DNA from: Prevotella sp. UBA2711 | GTDB lineage: Bacteria > Bacteroidota > Bacteroidia > Bacteroidales > Bacteroidaceae | Direction: 5' to 3' | NCBI GenBank assembly: GCA_002354095.1 | Contig: DEKX01000008.1 | Coordinates: forward strand, 1 to 46,402 | DNA: 46,402 nucleotides | In this document: piece after piece, positions 1-7,651 of the stretch | Numbering within the stretch: position 1 is the first letter of the stretch | Layout: each line of letters starts with the position of its first letter | Made by a program: the position numbers and the translations under genes | Notes under the pieces: model-generated | What the model was told of the DNA's origin: nothing | The model's input: the letters and a program-made list of their open reading frames with translations, nothing else | Databases searched by the model: none

Positions 1-394
1 TCTCTACCTTCACACCGATCTTGCTCACTTCGGCAGGCAGCAGCGCCTGAGCACGGGTGACACGGTTCTGCACATTCACCGTTGCCATGTCGGGATCGGT
101 ACCCTGTTTAAAGTAAACGGAAATCTCCACCTCACCGTTCGACGATGCCTTGGAGGTCATGTAATCCATGTCGTTCACACCGTTGATGGCTTCTTCGAGA
201 GGCTGGATGACTGATGTCATGACCGTCTTCTCATCGGCACCAGTATAGCTGGTGGTGACCGAAACCGTGGGCGGTGCAATATCCGGATATTGTTCCACTG
301 GCAGCGTACTCATCGAGATATAGCCCACCAGCGCAATCACAATTGAGATGGCACATGCCATCACATATTTATTGATAAATATATTGTTCTTCAT
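1..394 (-). CDS. RND-family efflux transporter, inner-membrane pump (5' part only)
   Basis: The complement reads open from an ATG at 394 to the window edge, giving the first 131 residues of an AcrB/MexB-type proton-driven efflux pump. A first transmembrane helix lies at about residues 9-29 after MKNNIFINKY. Family-typical pieces follow: LPVEQYPDIAPP, then GADEKTV, and NVQNRV near residue 110, which belong to the porter domain. The gene starts 32 nt after the adaptor gene on the same strand, so the two form one operon, as is usual for RND systems. The outer-membrane factor would be expected further left, outside the window. The substrate cannot be told from this fragment. Function confidence is high; the rest of the gene is not visible. 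Confidence 0.9.
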   Translation of the reverse strand, partial: MKNNIFINKYVMACAISIVIALVGYISMSTLPVEQYPDIAPPTVSVTTSYTGADEKTVMTSVIQPLEEAINGVNDMDYMTSKASSNGEVEISVYFKQGTDPDMATVNVQNRVTRAQALLPAEVSKIGVKVE

Positions 395-426
395 AATTTG
401 AATTCCGATACGACGTTATAACGAGA

Positions 427-1542
427 TTACTTTTCACTCTTCACTTCTGCAGGAAACAGCACTCTCTGTCCTTCGGTCACGTTGTTGGCACCCGAAGCCA
501 CAATCACATCACCCTCGTTCAGACCGCTGGTCACGATGAATTCCTTACCGTTGCCAGTATCCTCGGTCTTAACCTCTACAGCCGTTGCCGTACTGTCGGG
601 CTTCACCTTATATACCTGCGATTTATCCTGCAGGCGTACCACTGCGAACTGGGGAACAAGTATCACACCCTTTTCTGCAAAAGGCATAACGACACTGCCC
701 TGAACACCAGAGTACAGATGACCGTCTGGATTGGGGAAAGACACCTTGGCGGTGAGCGAACCTGTTTCAGCATTAACCACACCCGTCAAGCTGACCACGC
801 GCCCCTTGTGGGGATACTCCGTACCGTTCTTCATGATAAATGTTGCAGCAGGCAGCTTCGCAAGGTAATCGTCCACCTCATCAGCCTTTATACCGCTCTG
901 CACCAATGCTTCTACAACAGCCTCGGTCACGGAGAACTCTGCATACATCGTGGTATTGCCACTGAGAATAGTGAGTTCGCTCATGGGTGACACCTGATCG
1001 CCTATACGTACGGGGATTCCGCCAATCACACCCGACACTGGAGCCGTGATGGTGCAGAAGCCCAGTTCCACCTTGGCACGGTTGGCTGCTGCACGAGCCT
1101 GCGCTACTGCTGCCTGAGCCTGCTTATAGGCGTTCTGCGAATTGTTCAGCATATAGCTGCTGACGATTTTCTTTTCAAACAGATTCTTGTTCGACTCATA
1201 CTCCAACTTGGCTGAGTTCTCCTGAGCCAGTGCAGCCTGTAAATTAGCCTGGGCAGCCTCTAACTCCAACCGCGCATTGCGCGAGTCGATGACGAAAAGG
1301 GTCTGTCCTTTCTTCACCACCTCACCTTCGGCGACACAAATCTTCATCAGCTGTCCACTGATTTGTGGGGTAATTGTCACGTCGTTCTGTCCTTTCATCC
1401 TGGCACTGAACTTATAAGGCAGTTCAATGTCTGTCTTTTTCACTGTCATCGTCTCGAACGATGAATCTTTTGGCTGAGGTTCTTGCCCCCCGCACGATGT
1501 CAGCACTATGCCGAGCACCAAAGTCCACTTGAATGTTTTCAT
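427..1542 (-). CDS. RND efflux periplasmic adaptor (membrane fusion lipoprotein)
   Basis: This 371-aa protein is an AcrA/MexA-type adaptor that links the inner-membrane RND pump to an outer-membrane channel. The N-terminus is a lipoprotein signal with the lipid-acceptor Cys at residue 17 (LTSCGG). A split biotinyl-lipoyl-like domain follows (GQLMKICVAEGEVVKKG... and later APVSGVIGGIPVRIGDQV). An Ala/Gln-rich coiled-coil hairpin lies between the two halves at about residues 90-155. The beta-barrel and membrane-proximal regions close the protein. The length is normal. It is the first gene of the operon, with the pump gene 32 nt downstream. A Bacteroidetes-type promoter lies upstream at 1589-1620, and behind it is the phased repeat array at 1704-1901, which may regulate it (inference). 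Confidence 0.93.
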   Translation of the reverse strand: MKTFKWTLVLGIVLTSCGGQEPQPKDSSFETMTVKKTDIELPYKFSARMKGQNDVTITPQISGQLMKICVAEGEVVKKGQTLFVIDSRNARLELEAAQANLQAALAQENSAKLEYESNKNLFEKKIVSSYMLNNSQNAYKQAQAAVAQARAAANRAKVELGFCTITAPVSGVIGGIPVRIGDQVSPMSELTILSGNTTMYAEFSVTEAVVEALVQSGIKADEVDDYLAKLPAATFIMKNGTEYPHKGRVVSLTGVVNAETGSLTAKVSFPNPDGHLYSGVQGSVVMPFAEKGVILVPQFAVVRLQDKSQVYKVKPDSTATAVEVKTEDTGNGKEFIVTSGLNEGDVIVASGANNVTEGQRVLFPAEVKSEK

Positions 1543-1588
1543 TAAATTATAGTTTGTTATTATTGATACTTATTAGCCTTTTGACAGG

Positions 1589-1620
1589 CAAAGGTAGGGA
1601 AAAAAAATTAAATCACCAAA
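1589..1620 (-). promoter_or_regulatory. Promoter of the RND efflux operon
   Basis: On the minus strand a -7 element TACCTTTG (plus strand CAAAGGTA, 1589-1596) is preceded after exactly 20 nt by TTTGG (plus strand CCAAA, 1616-1620). This matches the Bacteroidetes consensus. It lies about 50 nt before the adaptor start at 1542. Confidence 0.75.
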
Positions 1621-1621
1621 A

Positions 1622-1638
1622 GCAAAAGCTCCTTTTGC
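1622..1638. repeat. Small perfect hairpin upstream of the efflux promoter
   Basis: GCAAAAG (1622-1628) and CTTTTGC (1632-1638) form a 7-bp perfect stem with a 3-nt loop, immediately upstream of the -33 element of the efflux operon. Two further TTTGC-like words follow at about 1644-1658. It could be an operator half of the regulatory region. Confidence 0.5.
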
Positions 1639-1703
1639 ATAATTTTTGCTATTTCTGCAACTCCATTGACTGATTTTGAAACGCTATTAGCTGATTTGAT
1701 CGC

Positions 1704-1901
1704 TGATCCGAATATCCCCTTTCATTGATCCGAATATCATCTATCACTGATTCGAATAGGACTTTACAGGGGATAGAAAACGTTCCGGCAGGGAATAGGT
1801 GCCGCTCGCGCAGGGAATAGATGCCGTTCCGATAATCGTTTGCGCCTACGCAAATCATCATGTGCGTATACGCAAACGATTATTTCCCTATACGCAAATT
1901 C
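1704..1901. repeat. 22-nt-phased repeat array: nine units in three families of three
   Basis: Nine consecutive segments of exactly 22 nt fill 1704-1901. Units starting at 1704, 1726 and 1748 begin TGATYCGAATA. Units at 1770, 1792 and 1814 begin GGRATAG and carry a CCGTTCC-like core. Units at 1836, 1858 and 1880 end in TACGCAAA (at 1847, 1869 and 1891). Two degenerate CTGATTT words at 1670 and 1691, 21 nt apart, may be a decayed extension on the left. The last family contains an inverted repeat with 13-bp arms (1832-1844 and 1871-1883) and the 12-bp palindrome TGCGTATACGCA (1863-1874). Twenty-two nt is two helical turns, so each word recurs on the same DNA face. Because 22 is not a multiple of 3, the pattern is not a protein repeat. 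It lies between divergent promoters. Function unknown. Confidence 0.85.
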
Positions 1902-1979
1902 AAACTGGATCCTTGAAGAGGGTGTAGGGTGTGGGATTTCTTTCATTTCAGCAGGAAGAAATCCTTTCTTTTCATGCTG

Positions 1980-2010
1980 CAAAGATAAGCACTTTCTTCA
2001 ATATTCCAAA
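1980..2010 (-). promoter_or_regulatory. Leftward promoter reading into the 22-nt array
   Basis: On the minus strand TATCTTTG (plus CAAAGATA, 1980-1987) is preceded after 19 nt by TTTGG (plus CCAAA, 2006-2010), a full match to the Bacteroidetes promoter pattern. A transcript would start near 1975 and run through the array towards the efflux operon. No convincing gene lies in between. The first ATG (1975) opens only a 10-codon frame. Confidence 0.55.
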
Positions 2011-2026
2011 CTATTATCCAAATTAA

Positions 2027-2058
2027 TTTGGTATTTCGCTCAATTTGTACTACCTTTG
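2027..2058 (+). promoter_or_regulatory. Promoter of the KDG kinase gene
   Basis: TTTG (2027-2030), a 20-nt gap and TACCTTTG (2051-2058) match the Bacteroidetes consensus. The -33 element is half of a 14-bp perfect palindrome, CCAAATTAATTTGG (2018-2031). The promoter rules out starts upstream of 2090 for the following gene. Confidence 0.8.
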
Positions 2059-2089
2059 CAAAGAAGAAACTAATCTGTACGACAAGACA

Positions 2090-3130
2090 ATGGAGAAAAA
2101 GACTAAATTCGTGACGATGGGCGAAATCATGCTACGCATGACGAGACCTGACTATCAGCGTATCATACAAGGCAATAAGATTGACGGATTCTTCGGAGGC
2201 TCAGAGGCTAACGTGGCAGTATCGCTTGCCATGATGGGCGACGACGTGGAATATGTGACGCGGCTGCCCAACAATATGCTGGGCGTGGCTTGCCGCAACG
2301 AGCTGCGCCGCTACCATGTGGGCACAAACCATATTGTATGGGGCGGTTCACGAGTAGGAAAATACTTTTGCGAACAGGCGGTTTCACTGCGTGGGTCGAG
2401 TATTGCCTACGACCGTGAACATTCTTCGATGATGACGCTGCATCCGCACATGATTGACTGGCAGGAGACTCTGAAGGGGGCTGACGTTTTCCACTGGACG
2501 GGTATTACCTGCGGACTGTCGGAAGGTGCCAGTGATGCCACACTCGACGGACTGGACGAGGCTCTGCGACAGCATATCTACACATCGTGCGACATCAACT
2601 TCAGAAAGAACCTGTGGAAATACGGACAGGAAGCGCGTGATGTGCTGTTTCCTGCCGTGAAAGCCTGCCATATCGTATTTGGCGATACAGGAGAATGGAA
2701 ACTCATTACGGGTATGACTCCCCCACCCTTCGAGGCGAAAGACAAGAACTACCAGATGGACTTAGATGCCTATAAACGATATTTCGACCGCGTGCAGGAT
2801 ATGTTGCCCAAAGGACGCCACTTCATCATGGCCATCAGAAACGTACTGTCTGCCAGTCACCATCTATTGACAGGTTTACTCTATGCCGACGGTAAACTAT
2901 ACCATACGGACATCATCGACATCAATCCCGTGCTGGACCCCATGGGTGTGGGCGACGCATTCATTGCAGCTTATCTGCACGCTCACTTCCGTTGGCGCGG
3001 CGATCACCAGAAACACCTGAACTATGCACTCACGGCATCAGCCTTGAAGAATACCATCATGGGCGACTTCAACCTGCTGACAGAGGAGGAGGTGCTGGAA
3101 ACGATGGAAACGGTCATTGCTCAACGATGA
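2090..3130 (+). CDS. kdgK: 2-dehydro-3-deoxygluconate kinase (PfkB family)
   Basis: This 346-aa PfkB-family sugar kinase is most like KdgK, which phosphorylates 2-keto-3-deoxygluconate in the breakdown of uronic acids (pectin, alginate). The N-terminus has the substrate-lid region (GEIMLRM..., then GGSEANVAVSLAMMG). The C-terminal signature DPMGVGDAF at residues 283-291 carries the catalytic Asp and the anion hole. The start at 2090 is chosen because the promoter -7 element lies at 2051-2058, so the longer frame would begin upstream of the transcript. The KDPG aldolase usually paired with it is not next to it here. The last 17 nt overlap the end of the convergent SH3 gene. Substrate specificity within PfkB is inferred from overall similarity; another sugar acid is possible. 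Confidence 0.8.
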   Translation: MEKKTKFVTMGEIMLRMTRPDYQRIIQGNKIDGFFGGSEANVAVSLAMMGDDVEYVTRLPNNMLGVACRNELRRYHVGTNHIVWGGSRVGKYFCEQAVSLRGSSIAYDREHSSMMTLHPHMIDWQETLKGADVFHWTGITCGLSEGASDATLDGLDEALRQHIYTSCDINFRKNLWKYGQEARDVLFPAVKACHIVFGDTGEWKLITGMTPPPFEAKDKNYQMDLDAYKRYFDRVQDMLPKGRHFIMAIRNVLSASHHLLTGLLYADGKLYHTDIIDINPVLDPMGVGDAFIAAYLHAHFRWRGDHQKHLNYALTASALKNTIMGDFNLLTEEEVLETMETVIAQR

Positions 3131-3614
3131 CATCGTCCTTATTGACGAAAATGTAGTCGTGACCGGTCTTTAGTACGTAGTAGCCATTAGGCAACAACTC
3201 ATACTCGTCGGCTATGATACAACCTTCACGGACACTGCCGAAATAGAGATATTGAGGACCGTCGTCGGCGTAATTGTCAGTCCATAGCGGGGTGACAATT
3301 TTTTTGGCTACGAGTTTAGGCTGACCATTTTGGGTGTACCATCCCATCGTACCCATGTATTTTGTGTAAACCCAACCCGTCTGGTTCAGAATCCTAACCT
3401 CGCTCCACTGCTGGCCTTCCTCAATGAGAATGCCACGGCCGAGACCATGAAAAGCCATAGGCAAAGTGGTGAGGATTTCGGCCTTACTGGAAGGTTCGAC
3501 ACGTACATTCAGGAAGCCATCGTCGGAGGTGGCATAACACACTTTAAGTACTGACTGTGACCACAACACACAGCATGTCAACATGAGACTGAGTGAAAGA
3601 AATAATCGTTTCAT
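3114..3614 (-). CDS. Secreted SH3-domain protein
   Basis: The 166-aa protein has a signal peptide (about residues 1-20, ending near LWSQ). A bacterial SH3 (SH3b) domain follows at about 25-90: DGFLNVRVEPSSKAEIL, then GWVYTKYMG. SH3b domains commonly bind cell-wall peptides. The C-terminal 70 residues resemble no domain I recognise. No enzyme domain is attached, so this is probably a periplasmic or cell-wall-associated binding protein. It is transcribed alone from a promoter at 3643-3674 that is back to back with the promoter of the next gene. Its 3' end overlaps kdgK by 17 nt. Confidence 0.75.
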   Translation of the reverse strand: MKRLFLSLSLMLTCCVLWSQSVLKVCYATSDDGFLNVRVEPSSKAEILTTLPMAFHGLGRGILIEEGQQWSEVRILNQTGWVYTKYMGTMGWYTQNGQPKLVAKKIVTPLWTDNYADDGPQYLYFGSVREGCIIADEYELLPNGYYVLKTGHDYIFVNKDDVIVEQ

Positions 3615-3642
3615 TGGCTTAAAGTTTTATAGTTTGATGCTG

Positions 3643-3674
3643 CAAATATAAAGAAAAATACGAAAAGTTCCAAA
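3643..3674 (-). promoter_or_regulatory. Promoter of the SH3-domain protein gene
   Basis: On the minus strand TATATTTG (plus CAAATATA, 3643-3650) is preceded after 20 nt by TTTG (plus CAAA, 3671-3674). Its -33 element shares the 14-bp palindrome CCAAATAAATTTGG (3670-3683) with the divergent promoter on the other strand. Confidence 0.7.
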
Positions 3675-3678
3675 TAAA

Positions 3679-3710
3679 TTTGGATTTTATCATAAAACTT
3701 CGTACCTTTA
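3679..3710 (+). promoter_or_regulatory. Promoter of the FemAB/GNAT-like gene
   Basis: TTTG (3679-3682), a 20-nt gap and TACCTTTA (3703-3710) fit the Bacteroidetes pattern. The ATG at 3716 lies only 5 nt past the -7 element, so the mRNA would have almost no leader. Confidence 0.7.
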
Positions 3711-3715
3711 TCGCC

Positions 3716-4699
3716 ATGAAAGAGCTGAAAGTCACCATCTACAATCACGCAAAGGAGTTGCCACCGATACTGGAAAGCAACTTTTTCCACAGTCCTGAAC
3801 TGATGGAACTCTGCGAACGGACACCCCGCATGAAGCCCTATATGGCTGTCGTGACGGATGGCGACGGGACGGTGATGGCTCACATGCTGGCAATAGTCTA
3901 TTACAGGCGGTCGTGGTTGCCACCTTTTTTATATAGCCACGTCAGAGTGGTGGGCGAAGGAGTGTATCACTGCACCAATGACCATCATACGGAGCAGTTG
4001 CTGTTTGGACGAATGGCAGAAGCGCTGACAGAACGGATGCAAAACAGAGCCCTCTACGTGGAGTTCAGTCACCTGTCGCAGAAAATGTATGGGTATAAGG
4101 AACTGAAACAATTGGGATTCTTCCACGTAAAATGGATGAATATACACAATTCGCTGCACAGTCGCACGCCGGAAGAGCGTATTCATGAACGACAAATGAA
4201 ACGCATAGAAGCTGCCATAGAGCGTGGTGCCGAGACCAAACTGGTGGAGACGGAAGCAGAATTCCAGCAGTTCTCAAAACTACTCAGAAGGCACAACTGG
4301 TTGAAACCACGCAAATATCTGCCCGTGGATAATTTTTTCCGAGGAATGATGAAGAGTAATAACTGCCGACTGTTCATCACCACCTACCATGAACGAGTGA
4401 TAGGATGCTGTGCCTGTGTGCACTCTGACGGCGATACTTACTTATGGTACACGGCATCACGAAGGAAGAGCTACGCCCCACTACACCCCAATGCTGTGAC
4501 CATCTGGAATGCTATCAAGCACGCCCACCAGGAAGGCATGCAACACTTCCGTTTCATTGATGTCGGTCTGCCCTTCCGCAAGAATCCCTACCGCGACTTC
4601 ATTCTCAGTTTCGGAGGTAAGGAAGTGACGGGCTTCCGCTGGTTCCGCATCAGCATACGCTGGGCGAACGCTTTGGCATCGTGGTGGTGGAGGGAGTGA
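3716..4699 (+). CDS. FemAB/GNAT-like acyltransferase-fold protein
   Basis: This 327-aa cytoplasmic protein has the look of a FemAB-type double-GNAT protein. FemAB relatives transfer amino acids to peptidoglycan precursors using aminoacyl-tRNA; others in the fold are involved in polysaccharide or lipid modification. The C-terminal half has the usual acetyltransferase succession: a core strand with GCCACVHSDGDTYLWYTASR, a helix with AVTIWNAIKHAHQEG, then FRFIDVGLPFRKNPYRDF and a terminal GGKEVTGFRWFRI. The start at 3716 is set by the promoter at 3679-3710, which leaves room for only that ATG. It stands alone between an SH3 protein and a TonB receptor, and the neighbours do not reveal the substrate. 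Confidence 0.6.
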   Translation: MKELKVTIYNHAKELPPILESNFFHSPELMELCERTPRMKPYMAVVTDGDGTVMAHMLAIVYYRRSWLPPFLYSHVRVVGEGVYHCTNDHHTEQLLFGRMAEALTERMQNRALYVEFSHLSQKMYGYKELKQLGFFHVKWMNIHNSLHSRTPEERIHERQMKRIEAAIERGAETKLVETEAEFQQFSKLLRRHNWLKPRKYLPVDNFFRGMMKSNNCRLFITTYHERVIGCCACVHSDGDTYLWYTASRRKSYAPLHPNAVTIWNAIKHAHQEGMQHFRFIDVGLPFRKNPYRDFILSFGGKEVTGFRWFRISIRWANALASWWWRE

Positions 4700-4749
4700 A
4701 ACTTGAAACCTGAAACAATAAAATCCATTTCTTTGCGTTTTAATAGAGT

Positions 4750-7131
4750 ATGAAGACGATTCGTTATATTCTGACTTGGTGTTTGCTGCTGTTTAGCAGC
4801 ACGGTGTTGTATGCCCAGTCGTTCACCCTCTCCGGCGTGGTGAGCGACGAGGATGGTAATGGCATAGAACTGGCTACGGTAAGTTGTCTGGAACAGGGTG
4901 CCGTCACAGTGGCTAACCTGAAAGGTGAATACTCGCTGAATCTGAAATCGGCTGACTCAGTGGTGGTGAAATTCTCGATGATAGGCTTCCAGACACGTAC
5001 CCGCGTGTTGCGCCGACCAAAAGGTAAACAACGCCTGCTGGTAACCTTGCACCCGATGGAGTCATTGGATGAGGTGGTAGTTACCGAGAAACGTCGCCAG
5101 ACAACGGGTACGGACCAATTAGACACGAAGAACCTGCGCAATTCTCCCTCAACAACGGGTAATGCAGTGGAAGAACTGGTGCAGCAACAGGCGGGGGTGT
5201 CCACCCATAACGAACTGTCAAGCCAATACAATGTGCGAGGAGGCTCGTTCGACGAGAACTCTGTGTATATCAACGGTACAGAGATATATCGCCCGCTGCT
5301 GATACGTAGCGGCCAACAAGAAGGACTGTCAGTCATCAACAGCGACATGGTGGAGAAAATCGGTTTCTCATCGGGCGGTTTCGAAGCGAAATACGGTGAC
5401 AAAATGTCGAGTGCACTGGATATCCAATACAGAAAGCCCACCCGACTGGAAGGCAATGTGCAGGTGTCGCTACTGGGAGCCAGTGTATTCATGGGCTATG
5501 GCAATAAAAAATTCTCCATGAGTCATGGGGTGCGCTATAAAACGAACCGATACCTGTTAGGCTCGTTAGAAACTAAAGGAGAGTACAGACCTAATTTCCT
5601 TGATTATCAGACATATATCACGTGGAGTCCCAACAAAAGATGGGACCTGGAGGTGATTGGTAATATTTCGGAGAATCACTACAACTTCAAGCCCAGTGAC
5701 CGAGAGACATCCTTCGGTACGATGAAGAACGTGAAGTCATTCAAGGTATATTTCGACGGTCAGGAGAAAGATATCTTCCGCACCCTGTTTGGCACGGCAT
5801 CCATCACCTATCACCCCACAGCAAAAACCCATGTGAAGTTACAGGCGGCAGCCTTCCATACCAAAGAGCAGGAGACCTACGACATACAGGGACAATACTG
5901 GCTGGACGACACGCAGACACAGGAGAATCTGGGCGTGGGCACCTACATGGAACATGCACGAAATTATTTGACAGCCAATGTAGCCAGTCTGAAACTGACA
6001 GCCAACCATCAAGTGAAACGACACAACATAGAGGGTGGACTGACCATGAAATGGGAAGACATCGAAGAGAATGCACGAGAATATGAGATGCGCGACTCCA
6101 GTGGATACAGTATTCCACACACGGGTGACCGGTTGGACATGATATATTCGCTGGCATCGAAACACAAAATATCCTCTACCCGACTGGAAGCCTACCTACA
6201 GGACACCTACCGATTCCAAACAGGTAACCCCGAGAAGCCCAATCTGTGGACCTTGAATCTGGGCGTGAGACTGGCTAATTGGAGCTATAACAAGGAGACT
6301 ATCATCTCGCCTCGCCTCTCACTGGCAGTAATACCCAGTTTCAATGAAGATATGACTTTCCGCCTGTCAACGGGTATCTACTACCAGGCACCATTCTACA
6401 AGGAACTGCGCGATACGACCTCCCATAACGGACGAACCGTCGTAACACTGAATCAAGACATCAAGAGTCAGCGGTCTATCCATATCGTAGGAGCCTTCGA
6501 CTATCGGTTCAGAATGGCCAACCGCCCGTTCCGCTTTACGGCAGAAGCCTACTATAAGTTCATGGATAATCTGGTGCCGTATAACGTACAGAACATGAAG
6601 GTGGTGTACTACGGACAGAATATGGCCAAGGGATATGCCGCAGGACTGGACCTCAAACTATATGGTGAATTTGTGCCTGGTACCGACTCGTGGCTGACAT
6701 TCTCAGTGATGAGTACCCGACAGAAGATAAACGGTGTGAGTATTCCTATGCCTACCGACCAGCGATGGGGCGTGAACCTGCACTTTACGGATTACTTCCC
6801 TGGTACGGAGCGATGGAAGATGACACTGAGACTGGCGTTTGCCGACGGACTGCCTTTCGGTGCTCCTCACCGAGGACTGGAATACCAACAGTTCCGTGCA
6901 CCAGCCTATAAACGTGCCGACGTCGGCATGAGTTTCCTCGCCTACCAAAATACCGAACGAAGCACGTTCGGTGTGCGCCGTGTATGGATCAGTGCTGAGG
7001 GATTGAATATTTTCGGTATCTCCAACGTGAACAGTTACTACTGGGTGACAGACGTCACTAACCAACAATATGCCGTTCCGAACTATCTAACGGGTAGGCA
7101 AATCAACGGAAAAGTGATTGTTGAGTTTTAA
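4750..7131 (+). CDS. TonB-dependent outer-membrane receptor
   Basis: The 793-aa protein is an outer-membrane active-transport channel energised by TonB. It has a signal peptide (1-22, ending LYAQ) and a carboxypeptidase-regulatory-like beta-sandwich domain at about 25-105 (FTLSGVVSDEDGNGIELATV). The plug domain at about 110-225 includes YNVRGGSFDENSVYINGTEI and SGGFEAKYGD. A roughly 550-residue beta-barrel ends in aromatic VIVEF. There is no SusD-like partner beside it and the protein is shorter than SusC types, which argues against a polysaccharide utilisation locus. A metal complex, siderophore or other small ligand is more likely, but the substrate cannot be read from the sequence. It appears monocistronic. 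Confidence 0.9.
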   Translation: MKTIRYILTWCLLLFSSTVLYAQSFTLSGVVSDEDGNGIELATVSCLEQGAVTVANLKGEYSLNLKSADSVVVKFSMIGFQTRTRVLRRPKGKQRLLVTLHPMESLDEVVVTEKRRQTTGTDQLDTKNLRNSPSTTGNAVEELVQQQAGVSTHNELSSQYNVRGGSFDENSVYINGTEIYRPLLIRSGQQEGLSVINSDMVEKIGFSSGGFEAKYGDKMSSALDIQYRKPTRLEGNVQVSLLGASVFMGYGNKKFSMSHGVRYKTNRYLLGSLETKGEYRPNFLDYQTYITWSPNKRWDLEVIGNISENHYNFKPSDRETSFGTMKNVKSFKVYFDGQEKDIFRTLFGTASITYHPTAKTHVKLQAAAFHTKEQETYDIQGQYWLDDTQTQENLGVGTYMEHARNYLTANVASLKLTANHQVKRHNIEGGLTMKWEDIEENAREYEMRDSSGYSIPHTGDRLDMIYSLASKHKISSTRLEAYLQDTYRFQTGNPEKPNLWTLNLGVRLANWSYNKETIISPRLSLAVIPSFNEDMTFRLSTGIYYQAPFYKELRDTTSHNGRTVVTLNQDIKSQRSIHIVGAFDYRFRMANRPFRFTAEAYYKFMDNLVPYNVQNMKVVYYGQNMAKGYAAGLDLKLYGEFVPGTDSWLTFSVMSTRQKINGVSIPMPTDQRWGVNLHFTDYFPGTERWKMTLRLAFADGLPFGAPHRGLEYQQFRAPAYKRADVGMSFLAYQNTERSTFGVRRVWISAEGLNIFGISNVNSYYWVTDVTNQQYAVPNYLTGRQINGKVIVEF

Positions 7132-7155
7132 ATAATGTTTAATTCTTCACACGAC

Positions 7156-7188
7156 TTGCTTTATTCTGAATTAATTGTAGTACCTTTG
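7156..7188 (+). promoter_or_regulatory. Promoter of the methylmalonyl-CoA operon
   Basis: TACCTTTG at 7181-7188 is a perfect -7 element. TTG at 7156-7158, 22 nt upstream, is a weaker -33 candidate. The first start codon is at 7223. Confidence 0.65.
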
Positions 7189-7222
7189 CACCTTAGTAAT
7201 TTTAAACTCAAATAATTTAGTT

Positions 7223-7627
7223 ATGAAGATTTCACACATTGAGCATCTGGGCATTGCCGTCCAGAGCATTGAAGAGAGCCTGCCATTCTTCGAGAATGTG
7301 CTGGGACTGAAGTGTTACGCTGTAGAAACAGTAGAGGATCAGAAAGTAAAGACCGCCTTCCTGAAGTGTGGTGAGGTAAAACTCGAACTTCTGGAGCCAA
7401 CATCTCCTGAGAGCACTATTCAGAAGTGGATTGATAAAGGCAACAAGGGTGTGCACCACGTAGCTTTCTGCATCGAGGACGGTGTGGCTAACGCGCTGGC
7501 CGAGGTGAGCGAGAAGGGTGTTCGTCTGATTGACGAGAAGCCTCGTAAGGGTGCTGAGAACCTGAACATTGCCTTCCTGCATCCAAAATCAACTGCAGGC
7601 GTACTGACAGAACTTTGTGAACATTAA
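7223..7627 (+). CDS. mce: Methylmalonyl-CoA epimerase
   Basis: This 134-aa glyoxalase/VOC-fold metalloenzyme interconverts (R)- and (S)-methylmalonyl-CoA in the succinate-propionate pathway. Family features are visible: the N-terminal metal-site His in HIEHLGIAV, VHHVAF with the central metal His near residue 75, and the C-terminal glutamate region LTELCEH. The length is that of the family. It heads a four-gene operon with the carboxyltransferase 24 nt downstream, which is standard for propionate-forming Bacteroidales. Confidence 0.93.
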   Translation: MKISHIEHLGIAVQSIEESLPFFENVLGLKCYAVETVEDQKVKTAFLKCGEVKLELLEPTSPESTIQKWIDKGNKGVHHVAFCIEDGVANALAEVSEKGVRLIDEKPRKGAENLNIAFLHPKSTAGVLTELCEH

Positions 7628-7651
7628 TTTATAGGAAAAGAATATATTATT

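Noticed and set aside
1704..1901. CRISPR array reading of the phased repeats
   Set aside because: Words are short, differ between three families, and there are no unique spacers of normal length and no cas genes.
1649..1982. Minus-strand reading frames of 70-72 codons through the 22-nt array
   Set aside because: They have non-ATG or unsupported starts, no recognisable domain, and the 22-nt period shifts frame at every unit, so the pattern cannot be protein-level.
4764..5492. A 242-codon frame antisense to the TonB receptor gene
   Set aside because: It is a shadow of a gene with clear domains and the antisense translation has no recognisable features.
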